From: Ciona intestinalis
Taxonomy: Eukaryota > Chordata > Ascidiacea > Phlebobranchia > Cionidae
Direction: 5' to 3'
DNA length: 64,000 nucleotides
NCBI RefSeq assembly: GCF_000224145.3
Contig: NC_020170.2
Location: 2,723,589 to 2,787,588 of the forward strand
Positions within the stretch are counted from its first letter, which is position 1. Each line of letters opens with the position of its first letter. Of this stretch, positions 23,301 through 34,900 are shown in pieces. The position numbers and the translations under genes are program-made. Below the pieces are notes generated by a model that had not been told where the DNA came from, made no database searches, and saw only the letters and a list, made by a program, of their open reading frames with translations.

Positions 23301-26300
23301 CTCAAAACGTTTGATGTTCAAACACGCGTAATATAAAGTTAGCGCGTAAAACAACCGTTTGTATAAAAAAATGTAGTTAATTAGTCAAGCACGAGACAAG
23401 CATAGTAATTTCCCGCAAGAGTGTTAAGTTACATCATTTACAATACTAGATTCAGTACATGCCTGACGCAGGGCGCGAGTTTTTTTTCAAAGCTTCACTG
23501 TGAGTGACTGGCCGACTGCAACGTGGTTGCCCCGATTCCCACGCCAGTTAACATTGACGAATGCCCTTATTGCCCTTGAGGCTCGCTTATATGCTTATGC
23601 ACGACTTATAGAGACGGAAAACGTAGGGCATTTAAACAGCACGCATTAGGCCCGAGTAAGCAGTTTGCAAGTTATCCAGGAAAACACTTCTTTTTTAAAC
23701 TGTTTTGTTGCAAACTTTGCATACTGACTGACGGATAACCACATAGGGCAGGCTTATCGAAAACAAATTTGATTTACAATTGAGAAAACACTGCAGTGTT
23801 ATCAGACTGCATAACATGTTTTCGTGTTTAGTGTAGTGTTGTTTACAAGTGACCTTAATAATGCTTGGCAATTGACTTATTGTGACTATTAGCTTGATAA
23901 ACAAATTGATGAAAACAAGATAGGCAATGGGCAAAACGTTTCGACTTTTGCAAATAAAAATGGTTGCTATACATAAGTGTGACTTGTGCAAAACACAAGA
24001 TTAACTTGGGTACTAGTTTTGTATATAGTAATACAGACTACTGTGGGGTAAGATGGGATATCGTTAGCACCTAAATCACCGTATTTCCTAATCGTGTTTT
24101 AAACAATTATCAACGCTATTCTAGAGATGTCCTATCTTAGTATATTACCCTTTTATATAACAACTGGTTTTATTCGAATGCACTGCGTAAGTAGCAATTC
24201 GGCTTCTGGAATTGGAATTTCCAAACACGACTCCAAGGTTAAACGCTTGGTGTTGTATTTGTAATTCGAAACTTAGTTTTTGTTTTAAATGGTACAGTTG
24301 TTTAGGATGGTTGGACGAGTGTAACGCGGCACCATATAGCTCAGGATCTCAATTTCCCAGTTTAGTTCCGCGTGACTCTCAATAAGTCCATATGTTACTT
24401 TGTAGGCGGCGACGGCACGTGACTTTAATACACCAGTCACACGACGCCTCTGGCCCCGCCCCCGGTCGGTTAAATTTAAGCCAATCAGCAGCCGCGTAGA
24501 GTGTTCGTGGTAAAGCGTCAATTGGATGAATGGAAACTGAGCAACCCAATGCTTCCTTTGTTTCTGTTTCTTTTGATAATAATAGTAAAGAACAGCTACC
24601 GGCAGGGAAGTTAAGCGTACGCTGTGTGCGGAAGTCCAAATGAGCGTTCTGGTATGGTTAACAATGCAAATGGCTATATCTAACTGAAAAACGCTTTTAA
24701 CAAAAAAAGAGGGCAAATCCAACAGAAAATCCGATTTTTCGTTAACATTAGTCGAATAAAAAATGAATAAATAGCAGCATTTATGCTTTTTATGTACAAT
24801 TTGGTTTTAATAATCGCACACAATTTTGATGGGGTAAATACCTGTTAAAATCATCACGATTACAAACGAGAATAGATCCGGGTACTCGGCCAGGCCAGGT
24901 ACATCCATAGAACAACATTCTAACATGTAAGTCTTGATTTTATTATCAATCAAAGCGTCAAAGTTTCCAGTCCAGGCTCGAGCAACACTCGCAGCTCCTG
25001 AAATTGCAAGAATGAATGATAAAGTACTGCGGGGTAAGCTGGGTTAGCACTTAAATCCCATATTCCCCGATCGTGTTTTTAACAATTAACAGGGAGTTGT
25101 GGGGCTACGGTTATATAACTTTGTAAATGTTCTTTGTTTACGCCAAATGGGACAATAAAAGAGAATAAAAATGTTTCCCATCTTTCCCCAACCTACGGGG
25201 CAACGCCTGTGTTTATTACTTGGATACCTTATTTCAAGCTCCCATAAACCCACTTACAAGTCATTACCATATTTTGTGGCAGCATGCTTTAACCCAAACG
25301 ATTTAGAACGTTCGTAACTTTGCAGTTGCGGGCAAAATTATTCGTAAATATACGTATTAAAATGTCTTGACTTTACTTTTGTGTGGCATATTACGACTTC
25401 CGCAGTGAAAGGGTTAAACTAAGTTATTAAGTACCTATAACGTATGAAAGTATGAGATTCCATCCGATAACAAAAGCACAACACTCTCCAACCGTCACGT
25501 AGCTGTAAACGTATCCAGATCCAGCCTTTGGAACGCGAGCACCAAACTCGGCATAACAAAGACCTATAAACGAAAGCAAATTTTAAAACAAAGATAAGAA
25601 ATGCTGGGTTAATAATATGTTATGCAGAGGTATAGCAGACACCGCCATCGTAGCATACAAAAGTTCGTACAGTAAGGTGGGAGAAAATGGGACACCTTTT
25701 CATTCTATTTTCTCGTCTCATTTGGTAGTAAACAAAGAACATTCAAAGAATTATAAAACCGTATCCTTACGACTCCTATAAACCGTTGTTAATTGTATAA
25801 AACACGATCAGGATATTTGGATATAATGTTCTCAAGGTGTCCCATCTTCCCCCGCAGTACTATATTATCCCTATATACAAATTTTGACTAAACAAAACGT
25901 ATAGTAGTACTGTGGTGTAAGATAGAATGGTATTGGCGTTTGTAGGTACATGATACATTCCACAATTTTAAATTGTGTTTTACTGTTTTCAACAGTTAAC
26001 AACGTTATTTTAGAGTCGCGAGGCTAAGGGCTACGGTTTTATATTTCTGTAAATAATCTTTGTCTACTACCAAAACGCACAAGAAATGAGAATGTCCCAT
26101 CTTATCTCACCTTGCTATATCGTGTTACTAATGTTACTATCGCGATTTGACCTGTGTTAAATATTGTTTACATAGGCCTAGACTAGAGCATACAGTTAAA
26201 TGATAGTTACATGTTAAGTTATGTACATATGCGGTTATTGACTGTAGAAACCTAATTTTACCTGAAAGAATTGAGGTAATAGCGGCAATTAAGAATGAAA

Positions 26301-26745
26301 TTACAACACTGGGTCCGGAAATCTCTTTTGCCACAGATCCGGTAAGAATATAAACACCAGCACCTATGGAAAAAAAGTGTCAGTAAAATTTAGGAAACTA
26401 TAAGATGCGGTAATTTTTATCAATAAAACGGTACAAAAATGCGACGAAATGCTGCTAAAATACACCAATAAAAAAAGAAAGGTAATATATATGTATTTAT
26501 AAAAAAAAACAAGGAAAAAATTGTGATAAAACACTGCTTAAAATAACCAAAAAAATTAATTGTTATAAAAATACTGTTTTAAATAAACAACATGACTTAC
26601 CCAAAGTAGCTCCAACGCCAAGTGCAGTTAGATCGAAAACAGTGAGAACTCTGGCGAGTTTACTTTCACCAACAGTATCATCGTCTACATTTTTCCGTCG
26701 GGTGACGGCTTGTCCAATTTCGGCACATCCAACACAACCAGTCAT
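14354..26745 (-). CDS. Cationic amino acid transporter, SLC7A CAT family
   Basis: Plasma-membrane uniporter for arginine, lysine and ornithine by family. Exons (high to low): 26745-26601, 26363-26262, 25563-25435, 24997-24842, 23040-22884, 22413-22178, 21272-21050, 19897-19758, 19253-19151, 16722-16541, 16129-15969, 15511-15403, 14511-14354. They sum to 2001 nt (666 residues), close to the family's usual 620-660. Visible: cytosolic N-terminus, then [20 protein letters not shown] (first membrane segment), [20 protein letters not shown] with the conserved Glu, an extracellular loop rich in NxT/S sites (NFT, NVT, NGT), [36 protein letters not shown], and [20 protein letters not shown] followed by a charged loop and four more hydrophobic segments. 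The C-terminal tail ends GALLESEQV. Which vertebrate CAT paralogue it corresponds to cannot be told from the sequence alone. Confidence 0.95.
15061..15257. mobile_element. TA-MITE, near-complete (subfamily 1)
   Basis: TATAGTAGGGTGGGGGAAGG at the left and 'cccatctacccccactctac' plus TATA at the right. A good reference copy. Confidence 0.9.
15541..15727. mobile_element. TA-MITE copy (subfamily 2), reverse orientation
   Basis: Starts 'atagtaggctggggtgagat' and ends 'aacgatatcccatcttagca'. Confidence 0.7.
15755..15928 (-). mobile_element. Degenerate SINE in SLC7A intron
   Basis: Retains 'attagtgaccactgggttga', 'acacatacgcc' and the eroded tRNA head 'accacgctaacgctcaacca'. Confidence 0.6.
16781..16993. 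mobile_element. TA-MITE copy, diverged
   Basis: Left end 'tatagtagggtgggataaga', right end 'cacaacagtactata'. The interior is strongly diverged. Confidence 0.6.
17450..17627. mobile_element. TA-MITE copy (subfamily 2)
   Basis: 'acggtggggtaagatgagac' to 'gtgtgtcatcttataagcta'. Confidence 0.7.
17731..17922. mobile_element. TA-MITE copy (subfamily 1), reverse orientation
   Basis: 'tatacagtagggttcggggt' to 'catctttccccaccctactg'. Confidence 0.85.
18855..19045. mobile_element. TA-MITE, near-complete (subfamily 1), reverse orientation
   Basis: 'atatagtagggtgggggaaa' to 'ccccccaccctactatata'. It lies just downstream of the donor of SLC7A exon 19253-19151. Confidence 0.9.
19351..19545. mobile_element. 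TA-MITE, near-complete, reverse orientation
   Basis: 'tacagtggggtggggaagat' to 'cattttaccccaccctacta'. Confidence 0.88.
20417..20612. mobile_element. TA-MITE copy (subfamily 1)
   Basis: 'atatagaactgtggaaaaag' to 'tctcctccccaccctactat'. Confidence 0.85.
20787..20848. mobile_element. TA-MITE internal-deletion fragment (subfamily 2)
   Basis: 'caattaacaacgctattcta' runs directly into 'gatgtcccattttattatct', the same junction as the copy at 24037-24160. Confidence 0.65.
20849..21008. mobile_element. TA-MITE with internal deletion (subfamily 1)
   Basis: Perfect left end TATAGTAGGGTGGGGGAAGA and right end CATCTTCCCCCATCCTACTA. About 35 bp is missing between 'ttctttgaatgtt' and 'aaaaagtgtccc'. Confidence 0.9.
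21862..22120 (+). mobile_element. SINE copy in sense orientation, with tRNA head
   Basis: 'gcgtcgtggcaaagtagtta', B-box region 'gtaatgggttcaaggctggt', 'gggcaagacacttaacggca', and tail block 'ggtaactcgtaagctggcat'. It lies just downstream of SLC7A exon 22413-22178. Confidence 0.85.
22494..22545. repeat. Member of a dispersed 'GGACCTTGGATTT' repeat
   Basis: 'gaggaccttggattttggca' and 'agatttggcccgttttcccc' recur, mostly inverted, at 33311-33388, 52917-52955 and 62390-62450. Confidence 0.5.
22690..22840. mobile_element. TA-MITE copy (subfamily 2), shortened
   Basis: 'tatagtggggtaaggtggaa' to 'caccgccaccttactatat'. The interior has diverged. Confidence 0.65.
23068..23262 (-). mobile_element. 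SINE copy, head missing
   Basis: 'gaatgaatgtaacttatgta', 'tgtgtatgagttactatgta', 'gatcacggaccactgagtta'. Confidence 0.7.
24037..24160. mobile_element. TA-MITE with internal deletion (subfamily 2)
   Basis: 'actactgtggggtaagatgg' to 'attacccttttatata'. It shares its deletion junction with 20787-20848. Confidence 0.75.
24445..24495. promoter_or_regulatory. Possible internal promoter in an SLC7A intron (GC box + CCAAT)
   Basis: GGCCCCGCCCCCGG (24452-24465) is an Sp1-type GC box and AGCCAATCAG (24479-24488) is a near-ideal NF-Y site, with TTAAATTTA between them. They lie in a GC-rich island in an otherwise AT-rich intron between exons 24997-24842 and 23040-22884. The pairing suggests an alternative start for the transporter or an unannotated transcript. 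No transcript evidence is available here. Confidence 0.35.
25024..25196. mobile_element. TA-MITE copy (subfamily 2)
   Basis: 'agtactgcggggtaagctgg' to 'cccatctttccccaacctac'. Confidence 0.8.
25669..25864. mobile_element. TA-MITE copy (subfamily 1), reverse orientation
   Basis: 'acagtaaggtgggagaaaat' to 'catcttcccccgcagtacta'. Confidence 0.85.
25900..26120. mobile_element. TA-MITE copy (subfamily 2)
   Basis: 'tatagtagtactgtggtgta' to 'cccatcttatctcaccttgc'. Confidence 0.8.
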
Positions 26746-28991
26746 GTTTACAAGGAAGAATTAACTTGACAAGGTTAAAGCAACAAAAGCTACGCAAGTC
26801 ACTACAGATGCTTGTATAAAAAGAAACACGTTTCAGATTGGATATAACTGACACGGGCCCTTGGAGAATGTCAAAATTCCCAAGACGATGAATAATTTAA
26901 TCGTCATGCTCTCTTCTCTACACTGACTCATTTGCTTTAAACTAACAGTGCCCGGCGGCACACGCACATTCAAAACAGTCCAGCTATTTTCACTCACGTA
27001 GTAAAACAGGATTTCCGTAGTAGCACGTGTGTTCCTTAGAGGTAAATTTCCCGGTAGCAACATCTACTGCGTAACTATATACTGAACTACCGAACTTGCT
27101 GGCTGATATTATGTATGTTTGGTCCGTACGGCTTACTCTAAAAAATGGGCCAATAAGCCTCTTTGTTGTCAGAGTGGAAATTCTGCCGGACCTGAGTGCG
27201 GTTAAGGGATTTTCAAGAGGTTACATACAAGTCGTTTTTCACTCGCCTTATGACTCGAAATACTGACTACCAAAGCTGACTCTTTTCTAATAGTAAACAA
27301 AAAACGCATACACCGACTCTGATAATGTTATTTGAAACGATCGATGCCTGTACCGCTCGCAACTGGTACCGCAGCGGCCTGATTCCAATTTAATGAAGGC
27401 GTTTTTGTAATCGGTTTTCAACCCAACGTTTTTTAGGATTACGAAATAATGGCACCGTACGAAATCTTGCATCAGCCACCGTACCGGCGTCTGAGTCACC
27501 TTGTTTGTGGGATAAAAACACCTTACCTTTGGCAAAATACTGTACTAACTATAAATAAAACATAATGCCGCCGGCACTTAACTATTCAAGGTGTACTCAA
27601 AATCCAACGAACCGAACGGCATTTGGGCGATTTCTGACTGAATCTAAGAACATAAACGCTTTAGGGTTGCTGAATTGCCTAATAGGATTTTCCGGTTCGC
27701 TATGCCATTTCTCATACAAGCACATTTCTAGTTAAATGGAGTAATATATATATGTACAAAATGATAATTCTACGTGTTAAATATATTTTTTTCCAGAAAA
27801 ACTTAAACCAATTCTCGTAAACGTAATAATAGTACATTATTCGCAAATTGTGTTCACTTATAATATCATAAGCTTTAGTATTTTCAAAACATAAACCATT
27901 GTGAATACATACTATACTCTGTTGGTCAATGAAACGCTCAATTTATTTTACTACAACATTCCAATAGCAGTCTGTACTACGCAGACACGACACAGGATGG
28001 TTTCCCGCCAACCGCGTGGCTGTACAATTCGCGCAGCTAGCTTACTTTATTCTGAATAGAACCACGTGGGTCTAGGGTAACGGTTAAATTATTAACACGT
28101 TTGCAGTGCGTAGCGAACTGTCCTTTTAACATTGGCGATTTGTCGACGTTTATGCTGACGAAACGTTTTGGTTAACAGGGCTAAATGTTGAACTGTCTCT
28201 ACTAAACTCTCAATAGTGAATACCGAGCGAAATGGGCGTTGTTACTATTTCATAAATCCTTAATATAAGAAGTTAAGAACCGTTGTAACTGGAGTACAGT
28301 CGCCTGCTCTTAATTCTTTCAACAGCTGTTCCGGTTGTACTATCACTGATACGAGTCCACAGTTGTTGCTAGCTATTCCCGACGTTGGCTTTTCCAAACT
28401 TAATACTAATTTCCAAGCTTTTTACCTTTTCATTAGCCCTATAATCGCGTAGTAAACTGTACGCCATAAACGTGACTACTATTTCCTGTGCATTTTCAGG
28501 TTCAAGATCTTGCCTTGACGTCACACGGCCTCAGGCAAGCACTGATTACACGATACTGGTTGTCGATAATTTCCGCTGCCTTGCCGCGTCTGCCCTTACA
28601 ATGAATTGGATGTATAGTTCTGTTGCTGTATGGTGTGTTCCCGCATGCCCTTTTTCGCTTTTGCCTGACGCTCCGAACCGTACAGTTCACACATGCTGGC
28701 CTCAATTGCATGCCAACCACGCAGAAAATTCTTGCACTACTCAGCACTTTTGGTTAAACCAATACTTTCGTGTTTATTCCATATTTAAAGCACAGTTTCA
28801 GCCAATTTTATATAAATAACAAAAATTCGATGGTGAACATGACATTTTAATATGCTTATTGCACCGTTTTAATGAATTTTGGACATGCAAAAAATAAACC
28901 GCCATAAAACTTAAAGGAACCTTTGTATAGTAAAATCTCTATAACACAACATTCTTCAGCGAGGCAGGTCGCACTCATGACTGAACAATAG
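26746..28991. other. Intergenic region between ECM29 3' end and SLC7A start
   Basis: No supported gene. It should contain the SLC7A promoter and 5' UTR on the minus strand. A GC-richer patch around 28490-28740 is open in both directions (115 codons plus, 81 codons minus), but neither frame resembles a known protein. Confidence 0.55.
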
Positions 28992-31900
28992 CTATTGTGA
29001 CGTATTTTCCTTTCTTAATTCCGCTTTCGCTAGCAAACCTAACACGCGGGCTCTGTGCTCGCTTTTTTCAGCCCCAATTTCGGACTCGCGTAGTGCTTTT
29101 ACCAATGACGTAACTTGCTGATCGTTGGATTCGTCACCTATAATATAAGTAATCGATCAGATGGCCAAAGTTCGATAGCAAGCCAAATTTACACAACCAA
29201 AGTTCGGTCTCGAACTTTAAAGTTATTTACGCGAATTTTACCAGCTGTAAGTACCCGGCTTAAACAAAATTGTTCGTTTCTTGTTTAAGAATACGTTGTT
29301 TTGGACAACTTTTTAGTTCCCATGTTATAGTAGAGTGGGGGAAGATGGGACACTTTTTTACGTTAATTTCTCGTCCCTTTGGTAGCATTCCAAGAATTTT
29401 AAAACCGTATCTTTACGACTCCCATGGACAGTTGTTAGTTTTTTAAAACGCGATCAAGATATTTAGAAATTACGTGCTAAGGTGTTCCATCTCCCCACAA
29501 TACTATATAGAATTTATACGGCGTTTTATGAAGTATTTTTGTGCATTGTTCAGTTCTTTTAAAGGCAGGTTTTACAGACACAACAATAAATTACGATACC
29601 TCCTTACTTTCTACTGAAGATGAGTATAAAACAACACTCCTAAACACACACATGGTTCAAGCAGCTAACAAAACAAACAAGACGTTGTATAGTAGTCTAC
29701 TCTTCAAACGAAACATATATAGTACTGTGGGGTAAGATAGACACCGTTAGCTCATAGTTGTCTATATTTCCTTATTTTAAAATTTTAAATTCCAACCGGG
29801 TTTTTCAATTTTTTTGATACCGTTATATTAAAAATGGGGTAAAAAAAATAAAAAAAATTACCCCAAAAAAAAAAATTTTTTTTGGGTAAGACAGTCCATG
29901 GTTTTTTTCTATTTCTTTTCCCATTTGGTAGTAAACAAAAACATACAAAAAAATTAGAAACGTAGTCTCGCAACTCTAAAACAGCGTCGTAAATTATTTT
30001 TAAAAAAAAACGTTTAGAAAAAATATTGGATATTATGTGCTAAGGTTGTCCCATATTACTACTATATTTAACGCTACAGAAATTGCCGTGTTGTGCTATT
30101 GCTGCAAAAGCAGGTATTTAGGAGGAGTTTTGCAGATTTAAACGTAATGTAAACGAAACTTACCTGTGGGTAGTTGAAAGAGGGCTTCACAACACTTCAA
30201 ACCTTCTTCACGAATTGAAGAAAATTTTAAATTTTCTGTGCGGTACAAAATAAACAAATATTAATTTTACGATTAAACTGGTTTCGTATTGTTACGGAAT
30301 TGTTTACGCTGTCTGGGTATTGATCGGGAGTAAAATTAACAGAAATTACGTTTTTGTGCTGTTTAATCATATATGATATGGGCACTGAACACACATTTAT
30401 AATTCGGGGTAAAATCCTACAATGGATGTCAATATTTTTCCTAAAATGCTATACTACTTTTAAAGGTAAAAAAAAAACGATTTTCCTTTTACCTAACGAA
30501 GTGCAAATTGCTTCAGTTACGATGCAGTAGATTTTTGAAATGGAAAATTCTATAGACTCTGGTGCGCCATCCGTTGGAAAAAGCGAAGATAGTATTTGCT
30601 CCATGCATTGTAACGCAGATAGCTGTACATGGTAGGTGCTTAGAGTTGCAAAGCTGGCGACTGTTGTCAGCACATCGTCATAGTGGGTTACTGTGACAAA
30701 ACAAACAAAGTTGCAGTTTACTTGATAAATAGGGGAAACAAACGATTGCCAAATAAAGTTAACGATTAACGCTGAGTAATCGGTGAGGAAAACAGCTTGC
30801 ACTTTGAAATGTTTCGCAACGTACTGCGTGCGCAGAACAAACAAACGATTTCGAAATTTTCACTAACGCATTATTAAGCACCATGATGTAATTTACCAGG
30901 GTTAAAAATAAGCAAAGCTACCATATTGTGGCGAAATTGGTCAGGTCATAACATTTGTTTAACAAAATAAATGGCCTGAGTAAAAAAATTATAGTAGGGC
31001 GGGGAAGGATGGGACACATTTTCATTCATTTTCTCGTCCCATTTCGGAGTAAACAAAGCACGTTTAAAAAATTATAAAACCGTATACTTACGACTCTGAT
31101 AGACCATTGGTAATTGGTTAAAATACGATCATGATATTTGGATATTACGTGCTAAAGGTGTCCCGTCTCCCCCCATTCTACTATATACCAATATTGCGCA
31201 AGCTTTATATTAACATTTAACAAGGTATTGCATAAAAGCTTGCGTAATAATAGTATGGCGAAACAACAGCACTGTCAAAAAGCTAACCTTATTAGTCTAC
31301 GAAGGGTTTATTCTACTGTATTTCTCCATAAAAGCTGTAAAAAAAATTGCGCAATGTTGGTCTAATGAAAAATAGCAGTACAGTAAAAGGTCCGACATGT
31401 ATTTATTTACGATGGGTTTTACTACACTACATTTCTTCATGAATTACGTCATTCTAGATGTTTTTACATAACACCTTTACGGCTTCCAAATTATACAATT
31501 TAAATAATCATTCAGCGGCTTATCTGATATGAAAAACGTAATGTATTTCTGACGTGCGTCCGCCATCCGCAAAACTTCATCAGGAAAAATACGCTACGTT
31601 TTTTATACCAGATGAGCTGCTGAAAGATTATTTACATTGTGCCTGGTAGCAGAAGTAACAAAAAATCAATTAAATTATGAATATGAATTCTGCTCACATT
31701 TGGTTTGGTTGGAAGTTGCACACCATGCGTTAGGTAGCGACTGAAGAAGACGCTCGTGTGTTTTAAACTCAGCCGTTTTACGCTCACTTCGTTTGGTGCT
31801 GGACGTGGACGCGTCGTCGCTGTCTGAGCTGTCACCTTCGCCCTAACAGTGTGAAAATACAATTATGGTGATATAGTAGGAATACCAAAGGTCAAAATTG

Positions 31901-34900
31901 TGTGTTCCACGTTGAAATAGAATTACGATGGTTATAATACGTCGTGAGCGAAGTAGGCCACACGCTATAAGCAATGAAATTGAAAAGAATAAAATTTACT
32001 GAAAACAAATTATTATTTGTATTTAAATGTACGCACAGAAAATACTGGAGTGAAAAACGTAACACTTTTTGCGCTTACTTTAACTAAGAGGGGCTTCACT
32101 ATTTCCCAGTAAGGTGTGAACTTATCAACCGCATGCGCTTCTAACACGCTCGACAGGCAGCAAATAGCGTCTAATCGGTAAACTGGGTTTTCACGTTTCG
32201 ACTCTTTAAACAAAGCAGCTACTGCCTGAGTGACAAAAAATAATTAATTTTTTAAACAATCAAATAAATAAATTCCAAATTATTTTTAAATGAAATAAAT
32301 TAATTGCACCTTATTTTGTTGCTGTTGTTAGTTTTGTCACCAGGCATATTTCTTTTTAAATTGCTGTTTTGTTAAAAAATAGACGTAAGCTTGAATGCAC
32401 CACCGTTTCATCTTACATACAGTAAGATCAAAGTGTACTCAGTTACACAACAAAACATGTGTTCTTATACAGATCATAAATTGTAACTTTTTTCCACAGA
32501 AACTATACGTGACTGTATATTATATAATTGCCAAGTAAACATATTAGTTTATGTTACATTTTTGACATATTATAATCTAGCATGAGGTATAACTACCAAA
32601 ATTCCACCAAAAACAGGAAAGCAGTCAGGCTAAAAATTAACGTAAAGTTGTTAAGAAAATTAAAAACAACTAAATCTAAAAAAAAAGAAAATCTAAAAAA
32701 AATAAATTTTAAGTTGAAACTTACTTTGGTAAATTCCTCCATAGTCAGTTGTTCCTTACAATGCACACAAACATCACGTAATCCTTCAAGTAACTTTGCT
32801 TTCCCTTGCCATGTACGACCTTGTAATCCACTTAATAATGCCTGTCATGTAAAATGATATTAATTGAAATGTTATATATATTTGGTGTTAAGCATAAAAA
32901 TGTTTTAGGCAAATGGTTTAGACCAATGTTTTAGATGTTCTAGACCAAAAAATTAAATGTTACATACTTTAGACCAAGGCTTCTCAAACTTTTTTGAGAG
33001 CGACCCCTTAAATTTTTTCGCGACCCTTTACAGTTTACTAATAAAAATTAGACAATTCTTGTGCATAGAATACAGTCACGATCTAGTACTCTGAAAATGT
33101 AACAGAAAAAAATCAAGTTAAAACCATTGTATAATAAAAAATAGACATATTTCCCCTAAATTGCATCCTCAGTCTCTTAATCAAAAAGAATTAGTACTAT
33201 ATCTGTCCAAGATATGGCACAAAAATTAGTTTATGACTCTAGGGTTGTGGATAGAGTTGGGGTCTGTGTTGTCAATGGAGTCTGAGATAGAGCGGCACCG
33301 ATCGCACGAAAGGTTTAAATGGGATTTCTAGGTGTTGGGGTAATGAGCCAAATCTGGCCCAAATCCCAGGTCCTTGACAAGGACCTCACTCACAAAGAAT
33401 AGAAAAAGAATAGAGAAAGATAAATTTATGACTGGATTCTAAACAGATAACGCAATAAACTAACCATCTACCTGCATTAGATAATCTAAATGTGGCCGAA
33501 CAATTGTACCAGGTCGTTGTCGCTTAGCAACAGAAGACATAGCAGCAGCAGCCTGTGCCTTGGATTCCCAACTTTGTGATTGAATAGCCAGCCCTGCTAG
33601 TGTGACTATCTCACCAAGGTGTAATCGAACTGCTGTCTCAAAACCTGGGATTGAGAAATGGTTTTCGTGGTAATGGTCAGTGCGTAGCCCAGAAAAAAAA
33701 GGTAAAGAAAAATTTAATTATGTTTTTTAAAGGCGTCCCTTGTTTTTTTTAAAGTGTTTTTAAAGAAAATATAAAAAAAAAATTTTTTAATTTGATTTAA
33801 TTTTTTTTTTATAATTTAAATTATTTTTTCAAAGTGGTTAGCTGTACCACTGGTTACAGTTGTTGAAATAATAAAAAAAAAATGTTTATACTTCATGTCC
33901 CATGATTGTATGCTAATTGGGTAAGGGTATATGATCAGGGTTGGGAATTGAGATTTAGGCCTAAGTAGGCCGTTACCCACACAATTATTGTAACACTTAT
34001 AGATTAAAAATCGTGAAAATGGCCATAAGCTAGGTACCCAAGATAGTTTTTTTTATTTAGTTAAAAAAGTTTTATTCAAAATTTAAACAAAAATAAAGAA
34101 ATTAATAACGTAAATTGTCTATCACTTTAACCATAGACAAGAACCTTTTATTGTTTTAAATACATTATTTAAACCGTGTGTAAAAAAAGACACACATGTA
34201 CATGTATATATATATATACCTGGTGTAAATTCATTCCAAACTGCTTCCCACATTTCCTTGGTTGTAAGCGCAAAGTTCACGTCGTCTCCTCTGTAAAATT
34301 GAAAAAATTATAAAAAAATTAATGGCATATACATCAAAAAAAAAGTTTTGAATTTTTATTGAAATAAGTGTTTTGAAATATTGGTTTACTGCTCGGTTTA
34401 CAAAGCGTTTTATATGATACGGTAAAATTATGTTCTGAAATTAGGACATAAAAAAAAATATTATTGGTAATATAAAAAACTTTGCAAAAATTGCTAAGCA
34501 GCACTGAATTAAAGGGTGTTGTAATCTATTTACTTTGTTCCAGTTTCTGTAGTTTTCTTTTCTGCAGCTTTACCGCCATCAAGTGACACGACTTCATGCA
34601 TTCCATAAAACGCTAGGGGGAGCACAAGTGCGGAATGCCTGTTCAGAGCATCGGGACAATGCCGGGCGATGGCGTACACTACACTGGCTGATGCATGTTT
34701 TGAATTCGATTCTGAAAATAATTTAGCAATTTTTGTTTTTTCCTTAGCACAATACACATAATTAAAACTGTTGTCCAAAACGATTTAAATTTTGTCCAAA
34801 AGCGATTTAAAATCATAGACGTCAAACTTTTTGAAATTGCGGGGTAGGTAGGTAGTTAGACGCCTTCGTTTTGGTTTAAATGTTTACTGATAATTGCAGT

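Larger units (their letters stand above)
28992..34711 (-). other. ECPAS: ECM29 exons 32-40 (C-terminal part)
   Basis: Exons: 34711-34534, 34290-34220, 33644-33472, 32841-32725, 32225-32079, 31842-31698, 30690-30493, 30235-30164, 29137-28992. The reading ends ENTSQ-stop at 28992-28994. The final two exons are poorly conserved and are placed by frame and splice sites only. Confidence 0.85.

Noticed and set aside
24285..24722. 145-codon minus-strand frame in an SLC7A intron
   Set aside because: No recognised domain. It overlaps the GC-rich island considered only as a possible promoter.
28472..28819. Open frames of 115 (plus) and 81 (minus) codons upstream of SLC7A
   Set aside because: Neither shows motifs, splice context or codon pattern of a real gene. 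Openness on both strands follows from local composition.
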